Shown piece by piece: positions 1 through 9,849 of a stretch of DNA of 35,347 bases. The DNA is from Amphimedon queenslandica (taxonomy: Eukaryota; Porifera; Demospongiae; Haplosclerida; Niphatidae). The position numbers and the translations under genes are program-made. Position 1 is the first letter of the stretch, and the number at the start of each line of letters is the position of its first letter. The notes under the pieces are model-generated. The model was not told where the DNA came from. It saw only the letters and a list, made by a program, of their open reading frames with translations, and did no database searches. The stretch spans positions 139,208 through 174,554 of the forward strand of contig NW_003546278.1 in assembly GCF_000090795.2 (NCBI RefSeq). The letters are read 5' to 3'.

Positions 1-330
1 TTTCCTGGGGGAGGCTCAATGTCAGTAGTAGGCCTCACAATGACCTGCAGAGCATTGTCACAATTACTCTTTTTATCTTTGCAGTTGGTAAGATGGACTC
101 GGCTCTTAGCTGCACTAATAGCAGATAACTTTGATCGACTTTTAGAGTCGAATACTGCAATCCTCAAGGAGCTTCCTCCATCAGTCACTTTCCTGTGATA
201 GAACTCCCTTCCTGTATTGACCTTCTCTATGGGAGACAAGAACTCAATTGCAGCTTCATGAAACTCAGCATTACAGCCCTCTTCTTAGATATCAGAAAGG
301 CTTCTTAAAAGTCAGTTGTTTTCTTGACAT
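1..330 (-). pseudogene. Unrecognised protein fragment, 5' part, runs off left edge
   Basis: Minus-strand reading is open from 284 to 3 (94 codons) and continues past the window edge. The residues are varied and protein-like (EEGCNAEFHEAA near the start, a basic SKSRSKLSAISAAKSR stretch in the middle, PTTDIEPPPG at the edge). A possible start ATG lies at 330-328 and gives MSRKQLTFKKPF before a TGA. Joining that start to the long frame needs one frameshift plus readthrough of the TAA at 287-285, so this copy looks broken or my exon choice is wrong. I do not recognise the family. A perfect CRE palindrome lies about 110 bp upstream of the ATG. That the fragment is coding is an inference from length and composition; no domain was identified. 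Confidence 0.4.
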
Positions 331-440
331 CACGCTAAATTCAGCACCAACACAAAATAAAAAACTTAGAACTATAGCAAGAAGTAAGCAATCATTCCCC
401 TTTTATACTATGTTTTGCGTCTGAAATGAATAGTAACAAA

Positions 441-448
441 TGACGTCA
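441..448. promoter_or_regulatory. Perfect CRE palindrome (TGACGTCA)
   Basis: The full 8-bp CREB/ATF consensus TGACGTCA is present. It lies about 110 bp upstream of the candidate ATG of the minus-strand gene fragment at the left edge, a usual distance for a proximal promoter element. A chance match cannot be excluded. Confidence 0.35.
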
Positions 449-1574
449 GGTTTACTTCTGCTGGGTTTCTTTAAGTCCGCAGAACTGAAAAAAGCAATCA
501 TAACTGCTGAGTGGATATGAAGCTTGCAGAACCTCATCATGATGATGTAATACAATTCAGCAATTCCATGTGTACACTTGGGATCTTACATTGTCACTCA
601 AGCTAAAGTTAGTAACACTTACATCATACTTATGTCATTCAAATGAACAACAGTAGCAAATAAAAGAATTATTAGATCAAATGTAACATGCATGATCTAA
701 AGTTTAAAACTATCTAGAAGTATGGCTACTTTGGGAGACAGCTCTGAAAAGATAACTCATGACATGTTGACTGATGGATATATTTTGATAGTAAAATTCA
801 TAAAGTGTTAAACAATTATAATCAATCATTTCAGTCGCAATATGTCGACTGTTCTATAAAGGGAACAAAACAGGTTTCAAGACAAAGTTAAATTATGCTT
901 GTATCATGTTGCTGCAATACATGTAAGTTATGTTACTAAAATTGCAATAGCAGTATACTGTATACTAAACTTTAAAAAAGGACGTGAATCTATTCTTGGT
1001 AAAGGGACAAAATGTTTAATCAAAGATTGTAAGAATGAGTGGAAGGACGAACATGTATTATGTCACATGCATGCAAGAATGCGTAAAATAATTTATTCAA
1101 CGAAAAGGAAGATAGTTACAGTGGCTTGAGCATTCCTAATTAGTAGGTGGTCAAAAAAATTGGTGTAGCATATTGAGCGCTCGAGATTTAGGTTGTAGTT
1201 TGTTACTCGTTCTCTCTTTCTTCTAGCCATCAACCATCAAAAATCCAGTGACCATTCTAGCTATGGTGTGCTTTCCCTGTTAGCGCTCTGAGAAAAAGGT
1301 AGACTATTGAGCGCTTAAAAAGCAGACTGTATGTTTTCCTTCTATTTCTACTTGCTAGGATATAGTGGAAAAGAATAGACAAAACATTTAAAACAGTTTC
1401 TTACATTCTTTCTGAAAAGATTATATTTAACATGATAACTATTGTCATGATATTTGCGGGTGAAGAATGTTTTGAATGATCCTTCAACATCATAAAAGAT
1501 TTGATGATATGTCAGATATTTTGTCTTCATTCCTTACGGCACTGTACATCACTTGTGGTAAGAGTTTGAGTCTA

Positions 1575-2153
1575 CACTACCCTTATAGTGTAGCATAGTG
1601 TTCTTTCCTGCTATAGTTGTATAGCTTGACGTGTTAAAAGTGTCTAATTTTATATTAAAAAATAATGAGTAATGTGTACTTAACTTAGTAGTGGAGCATA
1701 GTGTCCTTTACTGTTATACAGATGTATAACTTGATGTGTTAGGAGTATATAATTGTATATCAAAGATCGTTATGTGTATTTTATACTTATTATTAGTATA
1801 ACTTACCTTAAAAGTGTAGCATAGTGTCCTTCCTTGTGATACGCTTGTATTGCTTGTTGTGTCTGTAATATCTAATTGTATATAAAAGATGGTAATGTGT
1901 ATTGTGTAATTATTGTTAGTATAACTTACCTTAATTGTGTAGCATAGTGTCCCTCACTGTGATAAAGTATTGCTTGATGTGTTAGGAGTATCAAATTGTA
2001 TATAAGAGATTATAATGTGTATTGTGTACTTAAGTTTCGTAAAACTTATCTTAATAGTGTAGCATTGTGTCCTATACTGTTATACAGTTGTATTACTTTT
2101 TGTGTTAGGAGTATCTAATTGTATATCAAAAGAGCTAATGTATATTGTGTAGA
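1575..2153. repeat. Tandem repeat, ~103-123 bp unit, about 5 copies
   Basis: The motif tagcatagtg (with small changes) recurs at 1591, 1694, 1817, 1940 and 2060, giving spacings of 103, 123, 123 and 120. Each unit continues with an alternating tgtat/gtgtt pattern, a conserved gttaggagtat-like box and aattgtatat. Copies are diverged by point changes and short indels. No coding potential is evident, and short reading frames here cross unit borders. Confidence 0.85.
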
Positions 2154-2293
2154 CAATCCGTATGTAAACTTTTGACGACGTTAAATATGAAGATTCAAAT
2201 GGTTTATTTTTTCCACCAAATGGCAGTACTTTGAAAGAAGATAAAACCTTTTTTCCAGCCATTTTGTCATATTAACCAAAATTATTGCAAAAG

Positions 2294-2540
2294 AATATGT
2301 GACCATAATTGACAAAAGGTACCTTATGCCGGGTAGTGAAATTTGTCTTTCTAGCCTAAGAAATCCAACTTCCTGAGCCCCAGTTATCATAAAATTACTC
2401 CACAGGATGCATAAAGTTACCATGAAACTTTTAGAAACTATGATTGTCTAACAAAGCACTCACAGGTTGATATTTTCCATTATAACTATGAATTTTAAAA
2501 TCCGCCATAAGGGCCCTTTTGTCAATTATGGTCACATATT
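2294..2540. mobile_element. MITE-like element with terminal inverted repeats
   Basis: Positions 2294-2319 and 2515-2540 form a perfect 26-bp inverted repeat beginning aatatgtgacc. The match continues imperfectly inward to about 2338 and 2500. The interior is ~180 bp with no transposase. If the target site is TA, the duplications are 2296-2297 and 2537-2538 and the element proper starts TGTGACC, which would fit a Tc1/mariner-type non-autonomous element. The boundary is ambiguous because the palindrome extends past the TA. A second copy of the outer 10 bp (atatgtgacc) starts at 2577 in an unrelated-looking context. Confidence 0.7.
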
Positions 2541-2916
2541 ACATTTTTAATTTCGTGAAACACTCGTAAATGCTTTATATGTGACCCAATATGAGAAAAT
2601 CAGGCTCCCTGCGGGAATTATCATTTTGAGCTGTGGGCTCATAATCATGAAAAGTCTCTACCTGGGAGAAATTCATTTTGTCACAGAAACATGTTATATA
2701 AACAAAATCCTTTCATTTAATACCAAAATTGGGGGTAGCAAGCCTTCTTTGCTGAGTCATAAGCCCTTCCACATTTATCATTGATTTTGTACAGAGAATA
2801 TTACACGAAGCGAACACAAAATAAAAACGGAGGGCTTTAATGCATCAAAGGTAACCTTGGAGTGTCTATAGCAACTATTTAAAGTATAACAGACGAAGAA
2901 GAGTACTTTTAAAACT

Positions 2917-4171
2917 ATGTCTGCAGAAAGACACAGTGGTTGCTTGTTAATTGAAGAAATAGGTCTTTCAGACAGTGACTACATCGCTTCAGTCCCTGGG
3001 GACCACCTTTGTCATGAAACTAGTGGTAAGCTAATTCATAACACAGTTTGCTATATACCGCAATTTGCAGTTCACTCTGAACACCAGCTTAGCTAGCTGC
3101 GTGTTAGCCCCACCTACATTATGCAACTGATCACTCACTTGACTCATTATACCACAGGCCTGTAAGATGGCAGTATCATATTTTCTTGGGCCTCTCATCA
3201 TTGGAAAGGCTGACCAGGCAGGCCAACAGGTGAATAACATGAGAAACCAAGCCTCAAAGATACAAAGGGGTTTGGAAAATCTAAAATAGTTTTACACTGA
3301 GGCTTTACTGTAATCTGGTGCCTCGTCTTGTCATAATTACTGATTGTATATGTGTTAGAAACTGTCAGTCACTTGTGCTCTTATGTTTCAAGGATATTGT
3401 GCTGCTTGTCAAGCCACAGCTTGTAGCCCAAAAGAGGATCTACATTATTCGGTAACAATCATCAATCAGTCTTGTAAATCGAAGTATGACGTGCACAGGC
3501 TTTGTGTGAAAAAAAATTTCAGACTATTGCAGAATTGAAAGAACTAGTGAAAGCATGTTGTGATAAAATAGGCAATAGTCCACCCGAGCAAGTAGGATAT
3601 ATTGAGCCTGGGCGTGGAGTGAAAGGTAAACAGAGGTGGCTAAATAATGGAGAAGACTTAAGTGATATATATGATATTCATTCAAGTTCTCAGGAAGTTA
3701 TGCCTTGGACTTACTTTCAAAATTATGACTTGGCACAACAAACCTCAAATCGTGCACGCTCAACAGAAGACTCGACTAATGATAACACTTCTGGAGCTCA
3801 ATCGACGAAGGTTACATGTAGTCAAGCTATATCAGACAAGCTTAAGGAAGTAGATGAGATTGTTAAACAATTTTCAGGTATGCATGAAGCCACTGGTAAT
3901 TACACGATGGAACAATTCAGAACATTGGCACATCTCATAGAGATGAAGAAACACACTTCAATGGATATTCCTCCAGATAAACCATTTTTTGGCCAGTCTT
4001 CTAAACTATAGCTTTCTCATACTAACACTAATTCTACATCTTTGAAAGCAACATCAATGCATGGCGATTGTATTGATTAATTAAGAAAGGGTCATGACTT
4101 ACTTGATAATAGTGCAATCACTAAGGAGCAATATGATGATCTTCAAAAGAACATTTTTCACGACCTCAATG
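2917..4171 (+). pseudogene. Two-exon cysteine-bearing gene, broken, family unknown
   Basis: Exon 1 (2917-3025) starts with ATG (MSAERHSGCLLIEEIGLSD) and ends at a GTAAGC donor. Exon 2 begins at 3393 after an AG acceptor and joins in phase, producing a cluster of Cys residues (GYCAACQATAC) that looks like a small zinc-binding module. The frame continues into a polar region (ELKELVKACCDKIG, then ERG/WLNNGEDL-type sequence) and ends at a GTATGA donor at 4172. Lesions are a 2-nt slip near 3504-3507 (a gtgt run), TAG at 4009-4011 and TAA at 4078-4080, with coding-like sequence continuing beyond both stops. The donor after 4171 implies further exons, possibly those starting at 5522 beyond the inserted transposase. 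I do not recognise the family; being gene-derived is well supported by phase-consistent splicing. Confidence 0.6.
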
Positions 4172-4320
4172 GTATGAGAAAGTGACAAATCTTAATGTAT
4201 TATGTCATTCATTTAATCATAATCATTTATTCATGATCAATCGTAATTCGTTATAATTTATTCATAATGGAGCCAATTATGATGATGATAAAACTGTAAT
4301 AGTTATGTTCATTGATAGCA

Positions 4321-4346
4321 GTAGTAATAATAATAATAATAAATAA
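4321..4346. repeat. (TAA)n microsatellite
   Basis: Run of taa/aat trinucleotides directly downstream of the minus-strand transposase stop codon. The same trinucleotide recurs at several other places in the window. Confidence 0.85.
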
Positions 4347-5320
4347 TTAATATCCAGCATGTTTAATCCATGCAACAAAATTATCAGTGGTGATGCTTTC
4401 AATTGCTGCTGATAATAAGGTCATAGGTGATGGAACTTCTTGCAAAAATTCTTCATGTTTCTTAAGATAATATTTCACATAACTGAAAGCTTCTTCAGTT
4501 GGATTAAAATTGGGGCTCTAGGGTGGTAAGTGCTGAACTAGAATTCCAGCATTATTAAGAATGTCGACTACTGAATTAGTACAGTGAATTGATGCATTGT
4601 TCATTACTAAAATAGACCTGTCATTGAGACCATCAAATGGAGGCATGTTAGGAATGACATTTCCCCTGATGAAGTCACAAAAATGGTCTCAATTGACACT
4701 CAACTGATAAAATTCGTAAGAAATCAAGCCTATGGTGGATATTGCTGCAATGGCATTGCTCCTTTTTCCTCTTACTACAAAACGATATATTGCTCATTCT
4801 CCTCGTAATGAGTAACCATTCTTTCTCATAAAATTCCTACATTCTGCACCAGATTCATCCACCCACACAAAGAAGTGATTTGGAAATGTCAGAGCATGTG
4901 CCATAAAGTGCCTTAGTAATTGCAAACTTCTTTGTGTTGCAACAGACTGTTTTGTTTTCCTAGTGATACCATACTTCCTCAAAAGTCTGCAAGTAGTAGA
5001 TAAGGACACTTCAGGTCCTGTAGCTTCTGCCACAGCCTCACAAATTTCATGATGCTCCACTCTGGGGTTTTCTAAAACCATACTAATGACAAAAAGGTCT
5101 TTATAGTCAGAGCATGAAGTGATGGATGTCGTGGGGCCTTTTTTGCTGCAACATCCCCTGAAGCAGAAAAGATTTCCATTACATTGTATACAGTCCCTAT
5201 GCTAATACACAATGCCTGGGCTGTGGTACGATAATCGTGATTTAAAGCAACACAGTGCCATACAATTCTCCATCGCAGGTCACATGAGTATCCTTTTGTC
5301 CTGCTTGGTTCAGAAGACAT
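4347..5320 (-). pseudogene. Tc1/mariner-IS630-type transposase pseudogene
   Basis: The minus strand encodes an N-terminal helix-turn-helix region (MSSEPSRTKGYSCDLRWRIV, then the turn CISIGTVYNV), a linker, and a DDE catalytic domain. Landmarks are FVWVDESG (first catalytic Asp), VMNNASIH (second position) and SPNFNPTEEAFSYVK (third, Glu). The length (~320 codons) suits the superfamily. Decay is clear: a 1-nt frameshift near 5100 between the helix-turn-helix part and the rest, TGA at 4796-4794, a second TGA in the middle, TAG at 4520-4518 in the motif before the last Glu, and Asn (codon 4601-4599) where the family normally has Asp. It lies between two plus-strand pseudogene segments, probably inserted in one of their introns. 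Terminal inverted repeats were not found by eye. Confidence 0.85.
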
Positions 5321-5521
5321 TACTCATTCAAAGATATCACTTGAGCAGTGTTGAGATCACGTCATCCCATGGAAACCGGAGGCCCTGTCTGTTCAAAGTG
5401 AACTGCAAACAGTGGTGAATAGCGGTCAGCTATCACAACAATGACATTTTATCACCTATGTAAATGCACAATATTATTATATTACACTTAGTTATACAGT
5501 GTATTTGTTAAATGATAAGAG

Positions 5522-6987
5522 ATAGTGTATGAAGAAGCAGAAGATATGGAAGAGAAAGAAGATTGCAATTAAGATATTAATCCACCACTGATTGATCCTG
5601 AGGTGGTCGTGGAGCTACAAGTATCAGATCTTGATTTAGAATCAGCGACACCTGATGCTCCAACTACTTTAACTACTGACTATTGTGATGACATGAGGAA
5701 GGAAGACCTACGGGAGGAAGAAGAATAATTAAAGTTCTTTCAACATGGATGTGTTTGCTCAGATAATTGCTATGCACTGTTGAGTCACTCTTACCTAAAA
5801 ACATACAAATGTGACATACAAGCCATGGCGAAGCCTGTTCAAGAGATTGCTATTATTATTCAAATGGCAGCCACATCTACTATGGGGGAATTGTCAACTG
5901 GCAATCACAGGTGACAGAAAATGAGAAAGTGGCAATTTGTTACATTCATGTATCAAGGTCATAAGGTTTGTAACTATGAGTGAAACAACACATAATTAAT
6001 TATATTTTTTAACTAGATATGTAGAGTAACAATTGTGAAGCTACATGCATGTGGCAAAAGCAGGTGTGAAGAAATCATGAAAAACTAGAAAATGAATGGA
6101 TTAATACCGAGGTATGAGACTTACAATTAAGTGTTATGTATTAAAGTTCATGGAAATGTTGGAAACACGCAAAACTATGCTTTGACTTATGTTGATAATT
6201 TTAGGGTTCTTGTGTTCATGAGAAATTATGCTAAGTCTGTGGTATCAGTCTTCCTGGAATACATGGAATAAAAAGTTACGAGAATAAGTTCTTAGTATGC
6301 AGTAGATCTAAAAGGCAGGTATGCTTAGAGTATGCGGAATCATGTGAAGGGCTTTATGTCAAAGCATGTGCTGAAACAACATTCAACATGTTGTGGTGAT
6401 GCTAGCCACCTTTTATAAAAAAATTAAGCCTATGTCTGACTTGTGTGCAACTTGTTTAGAGATAAGTTGACTGATTATAAGTAGTGCTAACATGCAATCA
6501 GATGAAAGGATAAGTGAGTTAAGTTAGTACTGTAATTACGCAAGTAATATATTTATCACTTTCAGGCAATGCAAAAGGCACTAGATCACAGAAGTCTTGT
6601 TAAAAAGGAAAGGGAGTACTATAAGGATGTATTAAAAGAGGCACAATTATTGTTAAAAGGGCTGTACACTGATGCGGCAGACAATTGCCTTCCCCCACAG
6701 ACAAGGCCACTTCCGATGCTTATTATTATAGCTTCGATTATGCTCAGCAGATAACATTAATGTCATGATATATAAGTCTATCTCCCTTACTTACCTTTCT
6801 ATAAGTTCACTATGCTTCAAGTCCACTGCAAGCAGGTCCAAGTTACTGTCTTACTCCAAGGAAATGTATCTTTGGAGTGTGATGTGAAGCTCCAGGGAAA
6901 TCTTTAGAACCACCTGCAACACAAAGAAAATGTGGTAATTATCGTCAAATTGGTCATACTAGTAAAACTTGTCCATGCAATCAGTAA
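5522..6987 (+). pseudogene. Multi-exon transposon-like gene with KPMSDLC motif and zinc knuckle
   Basis: The reading starts in an acidic leader (EEAEDMEEKED) and proceeds to FFQHGCVCSDNCYALL. After introns at about 5967-6014 and 6112-6150 it gives LHACGKSRCEEI, IPR|VHGNVG and LPGIHGIKSYENKF, then CLEYAESCEG, KIKPMSDLCATC (6426-6455), KKEREYYKDVLKE (from ~6600) and YSFDYAQQ|VHYASSPLQAG. This order of motifs matches, from memory, a widespread family of uncharacterised metazoan transposon-like proteins marked by KPMTDLC and FDYAQQ. The end adds a CCHC-like knuckle (C at 6931, GH..., C at 6970) with one Cys replaced by Tyr. At least eight in-frame stops and several frame changes mark it as dead. 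It may be the downstream part of the gene starting at 2917. Confidence 0.65.
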
Positions 6988-7890
6988 ATGAATCACAGAA
7001 ATAAGTTTATGTAATGCACATACTACTAATTCCCTTTCAACATGAGAGGAACTAGTTTTTCGACAACAAACTATTGATCCCCTGAAGGAGTGAAACTAGT
7101 TTAAATGCCATTCAAACTATTAATCCCCTAAAACAGGAGTGGAACTAGTTTGAATGCCAAATATTCAAACTATTGATCCTCTATAGGAGAGTAACTAGTT
7201 TGTCACGCTAACCCAAACAAACTATGGATCCCCATTTTAGAAAACAAATGTGTAGCACTAGTATGTGCATGAGAAGTCAACATGAACACAAACACTAATT
7301 TTTGTTTAAAACTTATTAATTCAAAAGAGAAGGCCAAGGGCCAAGAGAAAGATGTTGCTGAAGCTAGCCAAACCTTGCCCAGCCTCGCATTCCTTACTAA
7401 TTACAAGGAATTTCACACACCCACGCAACTTCTTAACCATGAATGTGAGGCTACAAAGAGAATATGAGGCTTGATTTGATGCAAGGACCTGGTCCTAGCA
7501 GCAAGAGCCAAACTTAATAACTTCACTCTTTACTTGTCATACTCAAACTTTTTCTAGTTAAAGGCTGGCTTGATTAACTTCAGTATTTCTTGGTATGTCA
7601 TAATTCCGTAACAAAATTCAATTTACTTCAATTTTACCGTCACATTAATGATAATAATAATGGTAAATAATAATAATAACAACAATGATCACAATAATAA
7701 TTATAATATTCTTTTACTACTTCACAATAATGGAATAATAATAATAAATAAGTACATGTATAATTAATAATAACAGTGTAGTGTGGTCGTAACAACTATT
7801 ATTAGTAATACAGGAAAGGACAACAAAAAGAGAAGAAAGAAGGGATTTAGGGAGAAAAGAGAAAAGGAAAAAAGATTGGAAATAGTTTAT
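6988..7890. other. Noncoding stretch with minisatellite and TAA repeats
   Basis: No convincing gene. It contains a four-copy minisatellite (listed separately) and an ATG-initiated 61-codon frame at 7282-7467 with no recognisable motif. There is also an AT-rich block of taa/aat repeats at about 7648-7760 and an A/G-rich segment at 7810-7900 leading into the promoter-like module. Confidence 0.5.
7045..7233. repeat. Tandem repeat, 44-50 bp unit, 4 copies
   Basis: The box aactagttt recurs with actag starting at 7051, 7095, 7144 and 7194, each followed by caaactat(t/g)gatccc-like sequence. Unit length drifts from 44 to 50 bp. It starts just after the end of the KPMSDLC-type pseudogene. Confidence 0.8.
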
Positions 7891-7897
7891 AAAGAAG

Positions 7898-7977
7898 AAG
7901 GTGCACTATAAAACTATCGACGCAACGTCATAGAATTGCTTCCGCCCGTCACAGTATAAAAGGAGGAGCCCTGGGCA
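7898..7977 (+). promoter_or_regulatory. TATA core promoter module, left copy
   Basis: TATAAAAGG lies at 7955-7963, within a 24-bp segment (7954-7977) that matches the minus-strand segment 9336-9313 at 22 of 24 positions, including the GCCCTGGGCA tail. The flanking gaaggtgc box (7898-7904) is also shared but here sits about 50 bp further upstream. The extra ~50 bp lies between two tataaaa copies (7907-7913 and 7955-7961) and contains a CRE-like aacgtcat. The spacing of TATA to the candidate ATG at 8009 is about 50 bp. That it is an active promoter is an inference. Confidence 0.45.
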
Positions 7978-8008
7978 CAATGTGGTGGCCACATTTGAAA
8001 ATAACAAA

Positions 8009-8299
8009 ATGGTTTTTCGCACTGGCACTGTTCTTATCATGGCTAAATCACTAGCAAAATGCATTATAAAAACATTAAAATTAGTAAAGGCGAGAGAGTT
8101 AACCTACAAGTACAGGTAGAAAGCATGGCAAGAAGAGAAATGGTATAATTGACTTCAAGTAATAATTTTTTACATTATTATCAAATATTTATATTGTATA
8201 TTCTGAAAATCTGTCAACAGCCTAACAAACATGGTCAATAATGCTGTCAGGCAGGTTATAAGTGATAGTGGCAAAGGCATAGCCCTCATTACTACATAA
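8009..8299 (+). CDS. Putative small spliced gene downstream of the left TATA box
   Basis: ATG at 8009 opens 35 codons (MVFRTGTVLIMAKSLAKC at the start) to a weak GTAGAA donor at 8116. An AG acceptor at 8219-8220 joins in phase (2+1) to 27 further codons containing NNAVRQVISDSGKG, stopping at TAA 8297-8299. The first ATG lies about 50 bp downstream of a good TATA box. No domain is recognised. An overlapping frame (8269-8616) encodes the more protein-like LNYEAYRITELN and EKLPVVVYFFPNVP, and another frame reads KPAQELPPPGPEGLAD near 8300. A frameshifted larger gene therefore fits equally well. Confidence 0.3.
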
Positions 8300-8616
8300 A
8301 AAACCAGCCCAGGAACTGCCACCACCGGGACCAGAAGGCCTTGCCGACTACCAATTATCTGGCACCCTCATCAATTAGAAGTGGTAACAGCAAAAGACCC
8401 CCACTTCGTCCTCAATCAGATCCTAGTACTGGTAGCAGTTGCAACATTCAACGATCCACTGGAAGTAGTAAATACAAAAATTATATTATTCTAAATTATG
8501 AAGCATATAGAATAACAGAGTTGAATAGATATGGGGATGGTGAGAAGCTTCCTGTAGTTGTGTACTTCTTCCCAAATGTACCAAGTAATGCCGATCAAAA
8601 TATGGCAGTACTGTGA
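8269..8616 (+). pseudogene. Coding-like open frame, possibly shifted exon continuation
   Basis: An open frame of about 115 codons follows a TAG at 8266-8268 and ends in TGA at 8614-8616. It contains a Ser/Pro-rich first half (STGSSCNIQRSTGSSKYK) and an ordered second half (YIILNYEAYRITELNRYGDG, VVVYFFPNVP). It has no good start codon, so if real it is an exon or the remains of one joined to the upstream short frame by a frameshift. No family recognised. Confidence 0.35.
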
Positions 8617-8799
8617 TGGTAATATACCAGCAAAAGTATATGCTAGTACGAGCCTAAAAATATTAATGCCAATTAATGTACGATTACTTTACATTCACAT
8701 TATACTTACTTCTGTATCTACGACATAATAAACTTGAGTTACGATTACAGGACTCAACTATCATTGAACTGAAATTCAGCACAAATCACATGACTCATA

Positions 8800-8880
8800 C
8801 TATAATAATAATAGTAATAATATAAATAAATATAATTTTGATAATTATTATAATAAAATAATAATAATAATAAATTAAAC
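8800..8880. repeat. AT-rich (TAA)n microsatellite
   Basis: Imperfect run of taa/ata/aat units with little other sequence, between the two inverted promoter modules. Confidence 0.8.
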
Positions 8881-9168
8881 CTGACTGTAATTGATCACCC
8901 TTTGGTCAACCATACAACACTATCACCAACATGTGCCTCCCAATAACCAATCCTATATCTATGCACAAAATGGCTGCTCTTTGTCCCCCATCACCAATAC
9001 CATTTTTTATATTAACACTAATTTGAAACACATTATAACTACCTGAAGTATTAAGTATAACAAGTATCATGTGATAGAGCCTCTAACTGACCCTCTTTCA
9101 GGACTAAATGTGAGACAGCATTTCCAGCGCCTTTTTTTAGTGCCTAAAACCCCTTAACTCGATCAAGC

Positions 9169-9282
9169 CTAACTAGAACTGGTCCTTGTCTTCTTTGAGA
9201 GTAAAATGTAACTCAATATTGTACCAAACCCCTCTCTGCCTGCATTTTTCCTTGAAGAAGCAACGTCATCTAGAGCAGACAT
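9169..9282 (-). CDS. Short frame downstream of the right (minus) TATA box
   Basis: ATG at 9282-9280 opens 37 codons (MSALDDVASSRKNAGREG at the start) and ends in TAG at 9171-9169, about 50 bp downstream of the minus-strand TATAAAAGG. Beyond the stop the same strand reads KKRRWKCCLTFSPERG in another frame, so this could be the first exon of a decayed longer gene. No family recognised; the promoter-proximal position is the only support. Confidence 0.25.
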   Translation of the reverse strand: MSALDDVASSRKNAGREGFGTILSYILLSKKTRTSSS

Positions 9283-9312
9283 TTTTACCCGTCAAAAAAA
9301 CGGAAGCCACCA

Positions 9313-9348
9313 TGCCCAGGGCACCGCCTTTTATACCGCACCTTCTCG
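9313..9348 (-). promoter_or_regulatory. TATA core promoter module, right copy (minus strand)
   Basis: Read on the minus strand it is gaaggtgcgg followed by TATAAAAGG and then the GCCCTGGGCA box, followed by ATGGTGGC. It matches the plus-strand module at 7954-7977 in 22 of 24 positions and shares the upstream gaaggtgc without the 50-bp insertion seen there. The two modules face each other across 1.3 kb. Nearby on the plus strand, gcaacgtcat...cccgtca (9262-9296) is a gapped direct repeat of 7922-7950. Confidence 0.45.
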
Positions 9349-9408
9349 TTTAAGAGTCATGACAGAAAGAAAAATTACAGAAATGACATAGATAATGATA
9401 AGAAAGAT

Positions 9409-9713
9409 CAATGGAGGAATACGATAACTTTGTTATTATTTTGCCATTATCATGATCAACTAAATGTCTGACATACACAATAAATTCATTTAATTGCGTA
9501 TTGTAATGTTGGCAATCATAATCTAATGTCTCCTGTCTGGGTGAGGTCCAGATACTCTTAACAATGGAGGAATATGATTTTTTTCTTTTTGTCATTGTTA
9601 TGATACTCTAAAGGCCTGACAAGTTCAAGAAATTCATTTAATTGTGTATTTTAATGTTGGTAATCATAATGTGAGTGTCTCTTGTCTGGGAGGAGTCCAT
9701 ACACTAATTGTTA
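9409..9713. repeat. Two-copy tandem duplication, 153-bp period
   Basis: caatggaggaat begins at 9409 and again at 9562. Both copies continue through attcatttaattg(c/t)gtatt, aatgttgg(c/t)aatcataat and ctcctgtctgggtgaggtcc / ctcttgtctgggaggagtcc. Divergence is moderate (roughly a quarter of positions in the first third, less later). No coding function seen. Confidence 0.8.
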
Positions 9714-9849
9714 CAATCAACCAGCATATGTACATGTACATGTGCTTGTAGGCATTCACAGTGAGATTCTTTCTGTTATTTGAATGAAGTATCAATATTA
9801 GTACTTCAAATCCTCTTTGTATATGTACATGCACATATTCAGGCATTAT

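Noticed and set aside
899-1129. 76-codon open frame with two Cys and two His
   Set aside because: Cys/His spacing does not match a finger I recognise, there is no splice or promoter support, and length is within chance for AT-rich DNA.
1348-1530. 60-codon minus-strand frame
   Set aside because: Phe/Lys/Asn-rich composition typical of random AT-rich translation; no motif.
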